64,000 nucleotides of DNA from CALOCN01 sp942491735 (GTDB lineage: Bacteria > Eisenbacteria > RBG-16-71-46 > JABDJR01), in the NCBI GenBank assembly GCA_942491735.1, contig CALOCN010000008.1, positions 350,978-414,977 on the forward strand. Direction: 5' to 3'. Made by a program: the position numbers and the translations under genes. The notes beneath the pieces were generated by a model. It did not search any database, had not been told where the DNA came from, and saw only the letters and a program-made list of their open reading frames with translations. Positions within the stretch are counted from its first letter, which is position 1, and every line of letters begins with the position of its first letter. Positions 24,154-32,428 of the stretch are shown here, one piece after another.

Positions 24154-25098
24154 ATGAAGCAACAACATGTTGGCTCCGGTCAGCACCCCATACAGGTCGC
24201 GGCACGTCGAACGGGGCTCACCCCCGAGGTTCTCCGGGCCTGGGAAAAGCGTTACGGCGTTGTCGAACCTCAGCGTACCCCGACGGGCCGCCGGTTCTAC
24301 ACGGACGAGGATCTTGAGCGTCTTCGGCTATTGCGGGACGTGACCCGCGGGGGACGGCGGATTGGTGACGTGGCCGGATTCACGAGCGAGGAGTTGATCC
24401 GGATCCTGCATGAGGACCTGGCCGAGAACACGGCGGTGCCGCCGCAGGGAGTCAGACCCCGGGTACCGCTCGAGGAGTCCCTCCTGTTGTCGGAACTCCT
24501 GGAGTCCGTACGGACCCTGGATGCGTCGCGAATGGACCAGCTCCTTTCACGGGCGCGTCTGGACATGCGGTCCACGGATCTTCTGGAACAGGTCATTGGT
24601 CCCTTCGTGCAGCGGATCGGAGCCCTGTGGGAGCAGGGACAACTGGACATCTATCACGAGCACTTTGCCACCTCCATCATTCGCCGCTTCCTGTGCGGGA
24701 TGATTGCCGAGGGCCCCGTCCGCCCCAGTTCCCCCTCCATCCTGGTCACCACCCCGTCAGGACACGTCCATGAACTGGGTGCCTTGATCGTGGCCGGACT
24801 GGCCGCGGCGCAGGGTTGGAGAGTGACCTATGTGGGGTCCAATCTGCCGGCCGGGGACATCATCGCCGCCGCCGCTGCCCGCGATGCCCGCGCGGTCGCG
24901 GTCAGCCTGGTCTACCCGGAAGGCGACGCGGACGTGGGTGAACAACTCCGGGAGCTGGCCCGCGGTCTGCCCTCCAAGGTCCGCCTTCTGGCAGGGGGCC
25001 GAGCCGCTGCCAGCTACAGCAACATCCTGGACTCGATCGATGCCCGGGTCATTCGGGACACCCGGGAGTTCTGCGAAGTCCTGGACCGGCTCGGATAG
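24154..25098 (+). CDS. B12-dependent photoreceptor-type MerR regulator (CarH/LitR family)
   Basis: 314 residues from the ATG at 24154; an upstream in-frame ATG at 24046 lies inside the operator region and is rejected. Residues 8-80 are a MerR helix-turn-helix (VAARRTGLTPEVLRAWEKRYGVVEP). A helical bundle follows with the W-x9-EH signature (W159, E169, H170) that packs on adenosylcobalamin. The C-terminal cobalamin domain has TPSGHVHELGAL with the lower axial His at H206. CarH represses in the dark and falls apart on illumination. The residue right after W159 is Glu; Thermus CarH has a His there that captures cobalt after photolysis. Divergent fasciclin-SDR genes are the likely targets. Confidence 0.88.
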   Translation: MKQQHVGSGQHPIQVAARRTGLTPEVLRAWEKRYGVVEPQRTPTGRRFYTDEDLERLRLLRDVTRGGRRIGDVAGFTSEELIRILHEDLAENTAVPPQGVRPRVPLEESLLLSELLESVRTLDASRMDQLLSRARLDMRSTDLLEQVIGPFVQRIGALWEQGQLDIYHEHFATSIIRRFLCGMIAEGPVRPSSPSILVTTPSGHVHELGALIVAGLAAAQGWRVTYVGSNLPAGDIIAAAAARDARAVAVSLVYPEGDADVGEQLRELARGLPSKVRLLAGGRAAASYSNILDSIDARVIRDTREFCEVLDRLG

Positions 25099-25100
25099 GG

Positions 25101-25781
25101 GTGGATGCCCGATTGACCCGCTTGCGCATTGCCTCCGACATTGAAACCCAGGTGACGGCCGGCGTGTGCTGGGCTTCCGGTCTCGATGCGTCCCAGGACA
25201 ACCCGCACTGGGGTGAGATGGAGGCCTTGGCCGCCACCCTGCGCCGGGTCCACGCCGGCAAGTCCCCCGGCGATATTCCCGCGCTGCTTCCGGCCCGGTC
25301 CCTCTATCGGCGATTCGGCATGGATCCCACCCGCACCCGTCCATCCAGCGAGGCACTTCTGCGGCGCGTGCTGAAGGGGCAGGAGCTCTACCGCATCAAT
25401 CGTCTGGTCGACGCGGCGAATTGGGCCTCGCTTGCCGTTCTCCTGCCCATCGGGCTCTATGACCTGGACCGGGTCGAGGGGGACCTGATCCTGCGACGGG
25501 GCGCTCCGGGGGAAAGCTACCCCGGGATCCGCAAAGCAGAGGTCAACGTGGCCGGCCGGTTGACGGTGGCCGACGACCTGGGACCCTTCGGGTCGCCCAC
25601 TTCGGATTCCGCGAGAACCTCGGTGCGTCCCGACACCACGCGTGCCCTGGCCGTGATCTACGCGCCGGGCGACTTCTCCCGGTTGGAAATGGAGGAGGCC
25701 CTCGGGCGCCTCATGGGCCAGCTTCTGGGGTGGTGCGGTGGAACCGACGACGGGTCCTGGATTCTCGGCGGAGCGTCTTGA
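25101..25781 (+). CDS. B3/4 domain protein (PheT-editing-domain-like, COG3382)
   Basis: 226 residues. The fold matches the B3/4 tRNA-editing-like domain seen free-standing in COG3382: SLYRRFGMDPTRTRPSSEALLRRVLKG, then INRLVDAANWASLAVLLPIGLYDLDRVEGDLILRRG and a late PDTTRALAVIYAP. Free-standing members may edit mischarged aminoacyl-tRNA or act on related compounds; this is not proven here. GTG start, two bases after the stop of the CarH-type gene, so probably co-transcribed with it. The 3' end overlaps the ClC gene start. Confidence 0.82.
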   Translation: MDARLTRLRIASDIETQVTAGVCWASGLDASQDNPHWGEMEALAATLRRVHAGKSPGDIPALLPARSLYRRFGMDPTRTRPSSEALLRRVLKGQELYRINRLVDAANWASLAVLLPIGLYDLDRVEGDLILRRGAPGESYPGIRKAEVNVAGRLTVADDLGPFGSPTSDSARTSVRPDTTRALAVIYAPGDFSRLEMEEALGRLMGQLLGWCGGTDDGSWILGGAS

Positions 25782-27565
25782 GCCGAGACGTGCCGGAGGG
25801 AGTGCGGCGAAGTCTGGGACGGCTGCGTCGGGTGGCGACCGCCGCTCCCAACGAGAACACGCTTCTCCTTGTCCTCGCCTTCGTGGTCGGGGTCGGTTCC
25901 GGCCTCGGCGCCCTCGGATTCGAGTGGCTGATCCATGGGTTCAGCGTGCTGTTCGGTCGGGTGGTTGAGGGCGCCGGAAGTGCGGGGCTACCGCCGGCGA
26001 TCGGTCGCGGCGCGGCGCTCATCCTTGGCGGTGCCCTGGGCGGTGTCCTGCTGCACACGGTGGCCCGCTCCTCCAAGGGGCATGGGGTTCCCGATGTCAT
26101 GGCCAGCGTGGCGGTCCGCGGAGGGCGCATCTCCCCCCGGGTGGCCGGGGACACCGCGGTGACCGCGAGCATCTGCATCGGGGCGGGAGGCTCGGCCGGG
26201 CCGGAAGGACCCATCGTGCAGATCGGAAGCTCGATCGGTTCCTCGATCGGTCAGGTCATGCGGATGTCGACCGAACGTCTACGGGTACTGGCGGCCTGCG
26301 GTGCCGCCGGCGGGATCGCGGCCATCTTCGGGGCCCCCCTGGCCGGAGTCATGTTCGCGATCGAGGTCATCCTGGGGAACTTCGCGACCCAGACCCTCAC
26401 CCCCATCGTGTTGTCCTCGGTCCTTGCCGCGGTGACGCACCAGTTTTTCGTGAAGTGGCAACCCCGCTTCGATGTGCCCGAGCACACCCTGATCAGCGTG
26501 AAGGAGGTCCCGCTCCTGGTCGTGCTGGGCGTGCTGGCTGCCCTGGTGTCCTGGGCCTTCATTCGGGTGTTGTACCGGGTCGAGGACGGCGTCAAGGCAT
26601 GGCGTGCTCCGGCGTGGGTCAAGCCGGTCGCGGGAATGGCCGTGGTCGGGTGCATCGCGGCCGCGGTGCCCGAGGTCCTGGGCGACGGGTACCACATCAC
26701 CACCGCGGCGCTCAACGGCAACCTCGCCCTGCAGGTGATGGCGGTCATCGTGGTGGCCAAGCTGTTGGCCACGGTCTTCACGGTGGGGTCCGGCAATGTG
26801 GGGGGGCTGTTCGCACCGTCCCTGGTCATTGGGGCGATGCTGGGCGGAGCGTTCGGGATGGGGGTGGAGCGGTTCCTGCTCCCGGGTTCGGAGGGCCTGG
26901 TCACCCTCTACGTCCTGGTCGGTATGGGTGCGGTCATCGCGGGGACGACCCACGCGACCATCACCGCGATCCTTCTCGTCTTCGAACTCACCAACGACTA
27001 CGGGATCGTGCTGCCGGCCATGCTCGCCTGCGCCACCGCGGTCGTGCTCAGCGCCGCTCTGTCACGGGAGTCCATCTACAGCCTGAGCCTCGTCCGCGCC
27101 GGCATCCATCTCAAGCGGGGCGTCGAGGTCAACGTGATGGGATCGGTTCGGGTCGGCAAGGTCATGCGCGAGGTGAAACAGACCCTGCCCGCGGACATGC
27201 ACTTCGGTGAACTGCTGGAGCTCATCGTGGAAAGCACCGAGAACACCTTCCCGGTGGTCGATCCGGATGGTCGTCTGGTGGGGGCGCTGTCCTATCAGGA
27301 CATTCGTGCCGTGCTCGCCCACCGCCACAGCCCGGAGATGGACTTCCTCATCGTGGCCGGAGACGTGGCCACCCCGGACCCCACCGTCATCACCGCGAGC
27401 CAATCGCTCAACGACGCCATGCGGCTGTTCGGGATCCAGGACCTGAGCATGTTGCCGGTGGTGGACTCCGGGGAGAACCGGAAACTGATCGGGGTGTTGT
27501 ATCGCCGGGATGTGCTCAACGCCTATCGCCGGGCCTTGATGGACCGCAGCGTTCCCGGGACCTAG
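25778..27565 (+). CDS. ClC-type chloride channel/antiporter with two C-terminal CBS domains
   Basis: 595 residues from a TTG at 25778 that overlaps the previous stop and has GGCGGAG five bases upstream. GTG codons at 25730 and 25790 are alternatives. The membrane part (about residues 25-420) has the ClC selectivity-filter motifs GSAGPEGP and GNVGGLFAPSLVIG. The gating glutamate is in the GPEGP motif. Residues about 455-585 form a CBS pair (VGKVMREVKQTLPADM and FPVVDPDGRLVG, then FLIVAGDVATPDPTVIT and MLPVVDSGENRKLIGVL), which usually binds adenine nucleotides. Likely role: chloride/proton exchange or fluoride/anion efflux. Confidence 0.9.
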   Translation: MSRDVPEGVRRSLGRLRRVATAAPNENTLLLVLAFVVGVGSGLGALGFEWLIHGFSVLFGRVVEGAGSAGLPPAIGRGAALILGGALGGVLLHTVARSSKGHGVPDVMASVAVRGGRISPRVAGDTAVTASICIGAGGSAGPEGPIVQIGSSIGSSIGQVMRMSTERLRVLAACGAAGGIAAIFGAPLAGVMFAIEVILGNFATQTLTPIVLSSVLAAVTHQFFVKWQPRFDVPEHTLISVKEVPLLVVLGVLAALVSWAFIRVLYRVEDGVKAWRAPAWVKPVAGMAVVGCIAAAVPEVLGDGYHITTAALNGNLALQVMAVIVVAKLLATVFTVGSGNVGGLFAPSLVIGAMLGGAFGMGVERFLLPGSEGLVTLYVLVGMGAVIAGTTHATITAILLVFELTNDYGIVLPAMLACATAVVLSAALSRESIYSLSLVRAGIHLKRGVEVNVMGSVRVGKVMREVKQTLPADMHFGELLELIVESTENTFPVVDPDGRLVGALSYQDIRAVLAHRHSPEMDFLIVAGDVATPDPTVITASQSLNDAMRLFGIQDLSMLPVVDSGENRKLIGVLYRRDVLNAYRRALMDRSVPGT

Positions 27566-27601
27566 GGCGGGTCCCCTGATGGTGCGTTGACGTCATCATG
27601 A

Positions 27602-27629
27602 GGGGGCGACCGGCTTCCCGATCGCCCCC
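27602..27629. terminator. bidirectional terminator-like stem between convergent genes
   Basis: GGGGGCGA (27602-27609) pairs perfectly with TCGCCCCC (27622-27629) around a 12-base loop. It lies 37 bases after the ClC stop and 24 bases before the end of the convergent metalloprotease gene. There is no T-run on either side. Confidence 0.45.
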
Positions 27630-27652
27630 GGGCCCCCGAAAAGCCGCGCGGG

Positions 27653-29191
27653 TCAACGCAACAGGGTGAGCCTCCGTGTCTGTCGTTCCGGCCCGGCCTG
27701 CAGGGTGTAGAAATACACACCCGAAGGGGCCTGATCCCCCCGGTCGCTGCGCCCGTCCCATTGGATGGAGTACGTCCCCGCGGCAATGTCGTTCTCCAGC
27801 AGGGTGCGAACCAACCGGCCGCTCACATCATGGATGCGCAGCGAGGCTCGGCCCGCCGCTTCCAGACGGAATGCGATGCGGGTGCTGTTCAGGGCCGGGT
27901 TGGGCATGTTCTGGGCGAGGGAGAGGATGGACTGCCGATCCCGTCCGGGAGGCACCGAGGCCAACGAAGGGAAGAGGAACGGCTGGGTACTCCACCCGAA
28001 GAACCCGCTCCCGGTGTCGTAGTCCACCTGTCCGAAGTACGGCACGATCATGAACGCCGGAGCGGTGGGGGGGAAGACGTCGTTGACCAGCTTCACCGGC
28101 ATGACCCCATGGAACGAGCCGTCGGCGAGCGCGGCCACGCCGGAAACCCCCGGGGCGGAACCCCCCGGGTTGTCCCCGATGAAGCCCCGCGGGGCATAGG
28201 CAGGATCCAGGAGTTCGAGTTCCGGGGCGAGGGTCATCATGTTCACTCCCGTGCTCTCCCCCGGGGCGGTCTCGAAGTTGCCGATGAAGAACGTCATGTC
28301 CGTGGCTTCCATCGGCGCCTCGGTGAAGTCGCCGGTCGGGTTCAGGTTGGGGGATGCCGGGGGATCGAGTTCGAACTCGAGGTACCCCTGGGCTTCGGCA
28401 AAGCCGAAACCGCCCCCGTCGTCCTGGGCCTGCCAGAAGGCAAAGAAAGTGAACGGTTGCAACTCGATGCGAAGGGTTCCGGGACCCTCGCCCGGTCGGA
28501 TGACAGGTACGGTGGTGCTGTTCACTCCACCGCTCATGTCGGCCCCCGGGATGTCCGACGGCCAGCAGGAAATGGAGCAGTTGATCCCGGCCTTGTCGGC
28601 GATCGCCGCCACCATGTAGGCGGAAACCGTGCCGTCGAGTTGAGCCATCTTGTCGCCGTCGAATCCCTTCTTGGGGCCCGTGGTACGACAGTCGACGACC
28701 CTGTTGTCCTCGTTCTTGATCTTGCCGTCCTTGACCTCGTACTGGTCGTCCAGACCGCACAGGTGACCCACTTCGTGGGCGAAGGCGTTGTTGATGGCGA
28801 GGTCGTCCGTACTCCAGGTGCCCACGCCGTCCCCACCGTTGATCTCACCGAGGTAGCAGTTGGACACGAACCCGGGCGTGTCCACGACGTGGATGGAGTC
28901 GTACCCCGCGGTTTGGGCACCCCCGATGAGATAGAGAACCTCGACGTCGATGGGGCAGCACTCGAATTCGAGCCCCACATCCCAGCAGTCCAGGATGTCC
29001 TGCTTGGCGCCTTCGGCAAAGGCGGAATCCGCCACGCCGAAGAACTGGAGGTTGAAGCGGAGGGTGAAACCGCACGGTCCGTTGGGGACCACATCGACGG
29101 CGGCCTGGGCGGGGGCGGCGAGGACCGTGAGGAGACAGATCGCCGGGATCCAAGCCGGCCTGCTTTGTTTCAGGAATGCGATCGTGTTCAT
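27653..29191 (-). CDS. secreted metzincin-type metalloprotease with FlgD/T9SS-like C-terminal tag
   Basis: 512 residues. A signal peptide (MNTIAFLKQSRPAWIPAICLLTVLAAPAQA) is followed by a catalytic region with HEVGHLCGLDD at 139-149, a complete HExxHxxGxxD metzincin zinc site. A cysteine-containing region follows (CRTTGPKKGFDGDKMAQLD, then INCSISCWPSDIPG). A beta-rich middle leads to a C-terminal ~80-residue FlgD-Ig-like sandwich (ARIAFRLEA, DVSGRLVRTL, IQWDGRSDRGDQAPSGVYFYTL). The start with GTGAGGAGA seven bases upstream at 29191 is preferred over GTG at 29206. The small gene just upstream ends 11 bases before it and may encode an inhibitor or chaperone. Confidence 0.82.
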   Translation of the reverse strand: MNTIAFLKQSRPAWIPAICLLTVLAAPAQAAVDVVPNGPCGFTLRFNLQFFGVADSAFAEGAKQDILDCWDVGLEFECCPIDVEVLYLIGGAQTAGYDSIHVVDTPGFVSNCYLGEINGGDGVGTWSTDDLAINNAFAHEVGHLCGLDDQYEVKDGKIKNEDNRVVDCRTTGPKKGFDGDKMAQLDGTVSAYMVAAIADKAGINCSISCWPSDIPGADMSGGVNSTTVPVIRPGEGPGTLRIELQPFTFFAFWQAQDDGGGFGFAEAQGYLEFELDPPASPNLNPTGDFTEAPMEATDMTFFIGNFETAPGESTGVNMMTLAPELELLDPAYAPRGFIGDNPGGSAPGVSGVAALADGSFHGVMPVKLVNDVFPPTAPAFMIVPYFGQVDYDTGSGFFGWSTQPFLFPSLASVPPGRDRQSILSLAQNMPNPALNSTRIAFRLEAAGRASLRIHDVSGRLVRTLLENDIAAGTYSIQWDGRSDRGDQAPSGVYFYTLQAGPERQTRRLTLLR

Positions 29192-29202
29192 GTTGAATCT
29201 CC

Positions 29203-29718
29203 TCACGGTCCAAGAAGGGCGTTGTAGATCACCCGCTGCTGGGGGGGCAGGGTGGCGTTGACCGCGGCGACGATGGCGTCGAAAGCGGGCACGGCCAGGT
29301 TCTGGGTGGCTACGGCGAAGGACTGACCGTTTGCGGTGATGACCAGCTGGGCGAAGGTTCCATCGCTGATCGTGGTACTCAGGTGAAACGGGGCAAGATT
29401 GAAGAAGTCGCTCAGCACGACCTGGTCCCAGATGGACTCCAACTGGGTCGGGGTGAGACTGACCACTTCGGTGGTCGTGCAGTCGCCGGTGGCCCGGTCC
29501 GGTCCCTCGGTGCGGCAGTACACGCCGATTCCATCCATATCGAACACGACATGGCTCACGGGGAGGTCGGGGCGTACGCCGCCACCCGCGGCGATCACGC
29601 TGAAGTCGGGGGGAGGGGTGGCGGCGACGGCGGCGGTCAGGAATGGACCGGCGAGAACGGCAAGGCTCCCGACAGTCAACCCGACCCGGCTGGCTCGCTT
29701 GGCAAGGAAGTTTCTCAT
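29203..29718 (-). CDS. secreted small protein with emfourin-like (protease-inhibitor-like) pattern
   Basis: 171 residues from MRNFLAKRASRVG at 29718, with GGAG eight bases upstream. A twin-basic N-terminal signal peptide ends near TAAVAATPPPD. The rest is one alpha/beta domain: SHVVFDMDGIGVYCRTEG, LTPTQLESIWDQVVLSDFFNL, DGTFAQLVITANGQSFAVATQN, and AFDAIVAAVNATLP. The order (strand, helix ending in DFF, a DG-x-x-A-x-x-V/I-T-x-x-G strand pair, final helix) resembles emfourin-type inhibitors of M4 peptidases. Being upstream of and nearly fused to a metalloprotease gene supports a partner role. The family match is by eye only. Confidence 0.55.
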   Translation of the reverse strand: MRNFLAKRASRVGLTVGSLAVLAGPFLTAAVAATPPPDFSVIAAGGGVRPDLPVSHVVFDMDGIGVYCRTEGPDRATGDCTTTEVVSLTPTQLESIWDQVVLSDFFNLAPFHLSTTISDGTFAQLVITANGQSFAVATQNLAVPAFDAIVAAVNATLPPQQRVIYNALLGP

Positions 29719-29821
29719 TTCAGGATCTCCATGTGATGATCGGGGGTTCATCCATGTATTGCCGTTCACCGGCTTGATTTCTCACGCGTCATGACGAAAA
29801 GTGTGGGCGGATGGGCAATTC

Positions 29822-30853
29822 ATGAAAAAGACCAAGAGCATTCTCATTACACGCCTTCGCTTCATGGGTGACGTCACGCTCACCACCCCCGTGGTGCACG
29901 TCCTGCGTGAGGCTTATCCCAAGTCACGGATTACCTATCTGGCAGAATCCCCCTACGCGGACCTGTTGCGACGCGATCCGGCCATTGATGTGGTGCTGAC
30001 CCTGGATCGGCAGAGCGGGAAGAGCGCGCTGGGGAGCGCTCTGAGCCTTGTCGCGGGATCGTTCGACGTGGCGATCGACCTGTTCGGGAACCCCCGTTCC
30101 GCCCTGCTCACCGCGTTGACCGGGGCGAGGATGCGCATTGGGGGTGATTTTCGGGGGCGCCGGCTGGCCTACTCGCATCGCATCAACACCGAGGGCCGCA
30201 ACCTCACCGCCGTGGAGCATCACCTCGCCTTTCTCGAGCCCCTGGGTCTTCCCCGGACCGATGAACCACGGGATCCGGCTCTCGTGGTGACGCGTCAGGA
30301 AGCCGAAACGGCACGCGCGAGCCTGGAGCAACGTGGTTTTCGTCTGGACCGCCCCCTGGTGGGTCTGCATCCGGGCGCCACCTGGCCGGCCAAGCGGTGG
30401 ATGGGTGAGCGCTTCGCCGGTGTGGCCAACCGGCTTGCCGCCGAGGGAGTCCAGGTCCTCTTCACCATGGGTCCGGGCGAGGAGGATCTCCTGGAGCGCA
30501 TCATCAAGTGGTGTGACTTTCCGGTCGTTCCCCCCCGAACGTGCTCCCTACGCGAACTGGCCGCGACGCTCCGGGAACTCGATTGCTTCGTCAGCAATGA
30601 CTGCGGACCCATGCACATCGCTCCGGCGGTGGGCACCCCCACGGTGGGGATCTTTGGTCCCGGCTGGCCCGAGGTCTGGTTCCCCTACCGGCGGGAGCTG
30701 GGTCACCGGTTGGTCTACCATGCGTTGGATTGCAGCGGCTGCGACCGGGATCATTGCCGCAAGGTGGACTGCATGAAGTCGATCACGGTCGAGACGGTCT
30801 ACGGCACGGTGAACGAGGTCCTGGCCGACAATCCCCGAACCCGGTCGCTCTGA
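29822..30853 (+). CDS. glycosyltransferase family 9 (LPS heptosyltransferase-type)
   Basis: 343 residues from the ATG at 29822. The N-terminal Rossmann domain begins ILITRLRFMGDVTLTTPVVHVLREAYP. The C-terminal nucleotide-sugar site has HPGATWPAKRWMGERFAGVA and SNDCGPMHIAPAVGTPTVGIFGP, both diagnostic for heptosyltransferases. It adds ADP-heptose or a related sugar to the LPS core. A Cys-rich end (CSGCDRDHCRKVDCM) is common in the family. It starts a short plus-strand run with XdhC and MobA-like genes 33 bases downstream, but the functions look unrelated. Confidence 0.92.
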   Translation: MKKTKSILITRLRFMGDVTLTTPVVHVLREAYPKSRITYLAESPYADLLRRDPAIDVVLTLDRQSGKSALGSALSLVAGSFDVAIDLFGNPRSALLTALTGARMRIGGDFRGRRLAYSHRINTEGRNLTAVEHHLAFLEPLGLPRTDEPRDPALVVTRQEAETARASLEQRGFRLDRPLVGLHPGATWPAKRWMGERFAGVANRLAAEGVQVLFTMGPGEEDLLERIIKWCDFPVVPPRTCSLRELAATLRELDCFVSNDCGPMHIAPAVGTPTVGIFGPGWPEVWFPYRRELGHRLVYHALDCSGCDRDHCRKVDCMKSITVETVYGTVNEVLADNPRTRSL

Positions 30854-30886
30854 TACGATTCCGGGGCCCCTTTCCCGGAAACCACC

Positions 30887-31699
30887 ATGTCTTCTTCCCG
30901 TCGATCCCGTTCGGTTCGTGTCCCCGCGGAACTCCATCATCGATTGGCCCAACTGACCCGGGCCCGGGTGGATGTCGTGGTGGTGACCGTGTATCACGCA
31001 AGCGGCAGCGCTCCCGGCAAGGCCGGCGCAAAGATGCTGGTGACGCGGGACGCCCTCCATGGAACGGTGGGAGGTGGACGGGTCGAGAATGCAGCCCTCC
31101 TGCGGGCCCGCGATCTCCTGGGTTCCGAGACGGGACCGGTCACCGAACGCTACGACGTGGTCCAGGATCTCGGGATGTCCTGTGGCGGCACCATGCAGGT
31201 ACTCTTTGAACCCATGACCCCTGCACCCCGTCTCGTTGTCTTTGGAGCCGGACACATTGCGGAGCCCCTGTGCGCCATGGCGGTGCTGGCCGGTTTCGAT
31301 GTGACGATCTGCGACATCCGGGAGGACTGGCTCACCGAGGCCCGCTTCCCCGACGCGGAGCGTCGCTTGGCCCCCGATTGGCCGCAGGCGGTGGCCGGGG
31401 CGGAGCTCTCTCCGCGCACCCTCGTCGCCTCGGTCTCGCCCGGTCACGCAGTGGATGCGCAGGTGGTGCGGACGATTCATGGCTCCGGAGTCCGGCCACG
31501 GTATCTGGGGGTGATCGGAAGCCAACGCAAGGCAATCACCCTGAAGCAGGAGCTGACCGAGGCGGGCCTCGACGCGGCTTTCGTCGAGGACATCCGGATC
31601 CCCATGGGCCTGGATATTGGCGCCGCGGATCCACGGGAAATCGCGGTGTCCATCGTGGCCGAGCTGGTTTCCGTGGTCCGAGCTCCCTCTCGTCCATGA
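30887..31699 (+). CDS. XdhC/CoxI family molybdoenzyme maturation factor
   Basis: 270 residues with the two XdhC domains. The N-terminal block has HASGSAPGKAGAKMLV, GTVGGGRVENAAL and DLGMSCGGTMQVLFEP, with the Cys implicated in cofactor handling. The C-terminal Rossmann domain begins RLVVFGAGHIAEPLCAMA and ends GLDIGAADPREIAVSIVAELV. XdhC sulfurates and inserts molybdenum cofactor into xanthine dehydrogenase-type enzymes. The gene overlaps the MobA-like gene (ATGA), a usual pairing, but no dehydrogenase subunit is encoded in the window. Confidence 0.93.
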   Translation: MSSSRRSRSVRVPAELHHRLAQLTRARVDVVVVTVYHASGSAPGKAGAKMLVTRDALHGTVGGGRVENAALLRARDLLGSETGPVTERYDVVQDLGMSCGGTMQVLFEPMTPAPRLVVFGAGHIAEPLCAMAVLAGFDVTICDIREDWLTEARFPDAERRLAPDWPQAVAGAELSPRTLVASVSPGHAVDAQVVRTIHGSGVRPRYLGVIGSQRKAITLKQELTEAGLDAAFVEDIRIPMGLDIGAADPREIAVSIVAELVSVVRAPSRP

Positions 31700-32268
31700 T
31701 GGATGTGGTTGTCCTGGCTGCCGGCCGGGGTCGGCGTTGGGGCGGTCCCAAGGCACTGGCGGTTCACGCGGGGCAGACTTTCCTGTGTCGGGTGCTGGAG
31801 ACGGTGAGCGGGTTCGCGGAGCGGGTGGTGGTGGTGGTTCCACCGGGGGTCTCCACCCCGTGGATCCCGGGCTGGGATGGGACCCTCTGGGTGGAGAACC
31901 CGCAACCCAAGGAAGGGATGTTCTCCAGCGTGCGATTGGGTTTGACGAAGCTGGGCCCCTTGCGGCAGACCCTGATTTTTCCCGTGGATCATCCCCTGGT
32001 GCGCCGGGAGACCATCGAGGCCTTGGGCGCGGGGGGGCAATCGGTCCCGGACGCCAGTCAGCGGGTCGTTGTACCGACCCTCGGTGGCCGGGGGGGGCAT
32101 CCCGTCCTGATCGGGCGCCGGGCCGCCCTGGCTCTCCTGGAAGTGGGGCCCGAAAGCACCCTGCGCGATGCCATGCGGGGCGTGGGAACCGAGCCCGTCC
32201 GGATCCCCGTTGAGGATCCCGGAATCATCCGTAACATTAACTACAAGAAGGACTTGGGGCAAAGCTAG
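31696..32268 (+). CDS. MobA/MocA-like nucleotidyltransferase (molybdopterin cytidylyl/guanylyl transferase family)
   Basis: 190 residues. The NTP-binding loop LAAGRGRRWGGPKAL is at residues 7-21 and the metal site is in LIFPVDHPLVRRETIEAL. GRGGHPVLIGRRAALALL and the C-terminal GIIRNINYKKDL match MocA, which makes molybdopterin cytosine dinucleotide for xanthine-dehydrogenase-type enzymes. ATGATG start overlaps the xdhC stop. It is the natural partner of XdhC. Confidence 0.9.
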   Translation: MMDVVVLAAGRGRRWGGPKALAVHAGQTFLCRVLETVSGFAERVVVVVPPGVSTPWIPGWDGTLWVENPQPKEGMFSSVRLGLTKLGPLRQTLIFPVDHPLVRRETIEALGAGGQSVPDASQRVVVPTLGGRGGHPVLIGRRAALALLEVGPESTLRDAMRGVGTEPVRIPVEDPGIIRNINYKKDLGQS

Positions 32269-32273
32269 TGCGT

Positions 32274-32287
32274 CTCGGCTAGCCGAG
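32274..32287 (+). terminator. short terminator-like palindrome
   Basis: CTCGGCTAGCCGAG, a perfect 14-base palindrome six bases after the MobA-like stop, followed by a weakly T-rich stretch (gggtcttcttt). It may end the XdhC-MobA transcript. Confidence 0.4.
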
Positions 32288-32428
32288 TGCTAGGGTCTTC
32301 TTTCCTCGAAGTCGTCAGAGACAGCGCCCCTCGCCACGTCGCTTGCCCGGCCAATCTGCTGGGCCAGAAAAATCGGCAACCCGCCTTGAACGTTCCTGCG
32401 GCCCCTGTCGTCCAACGGGTATCAGGAC

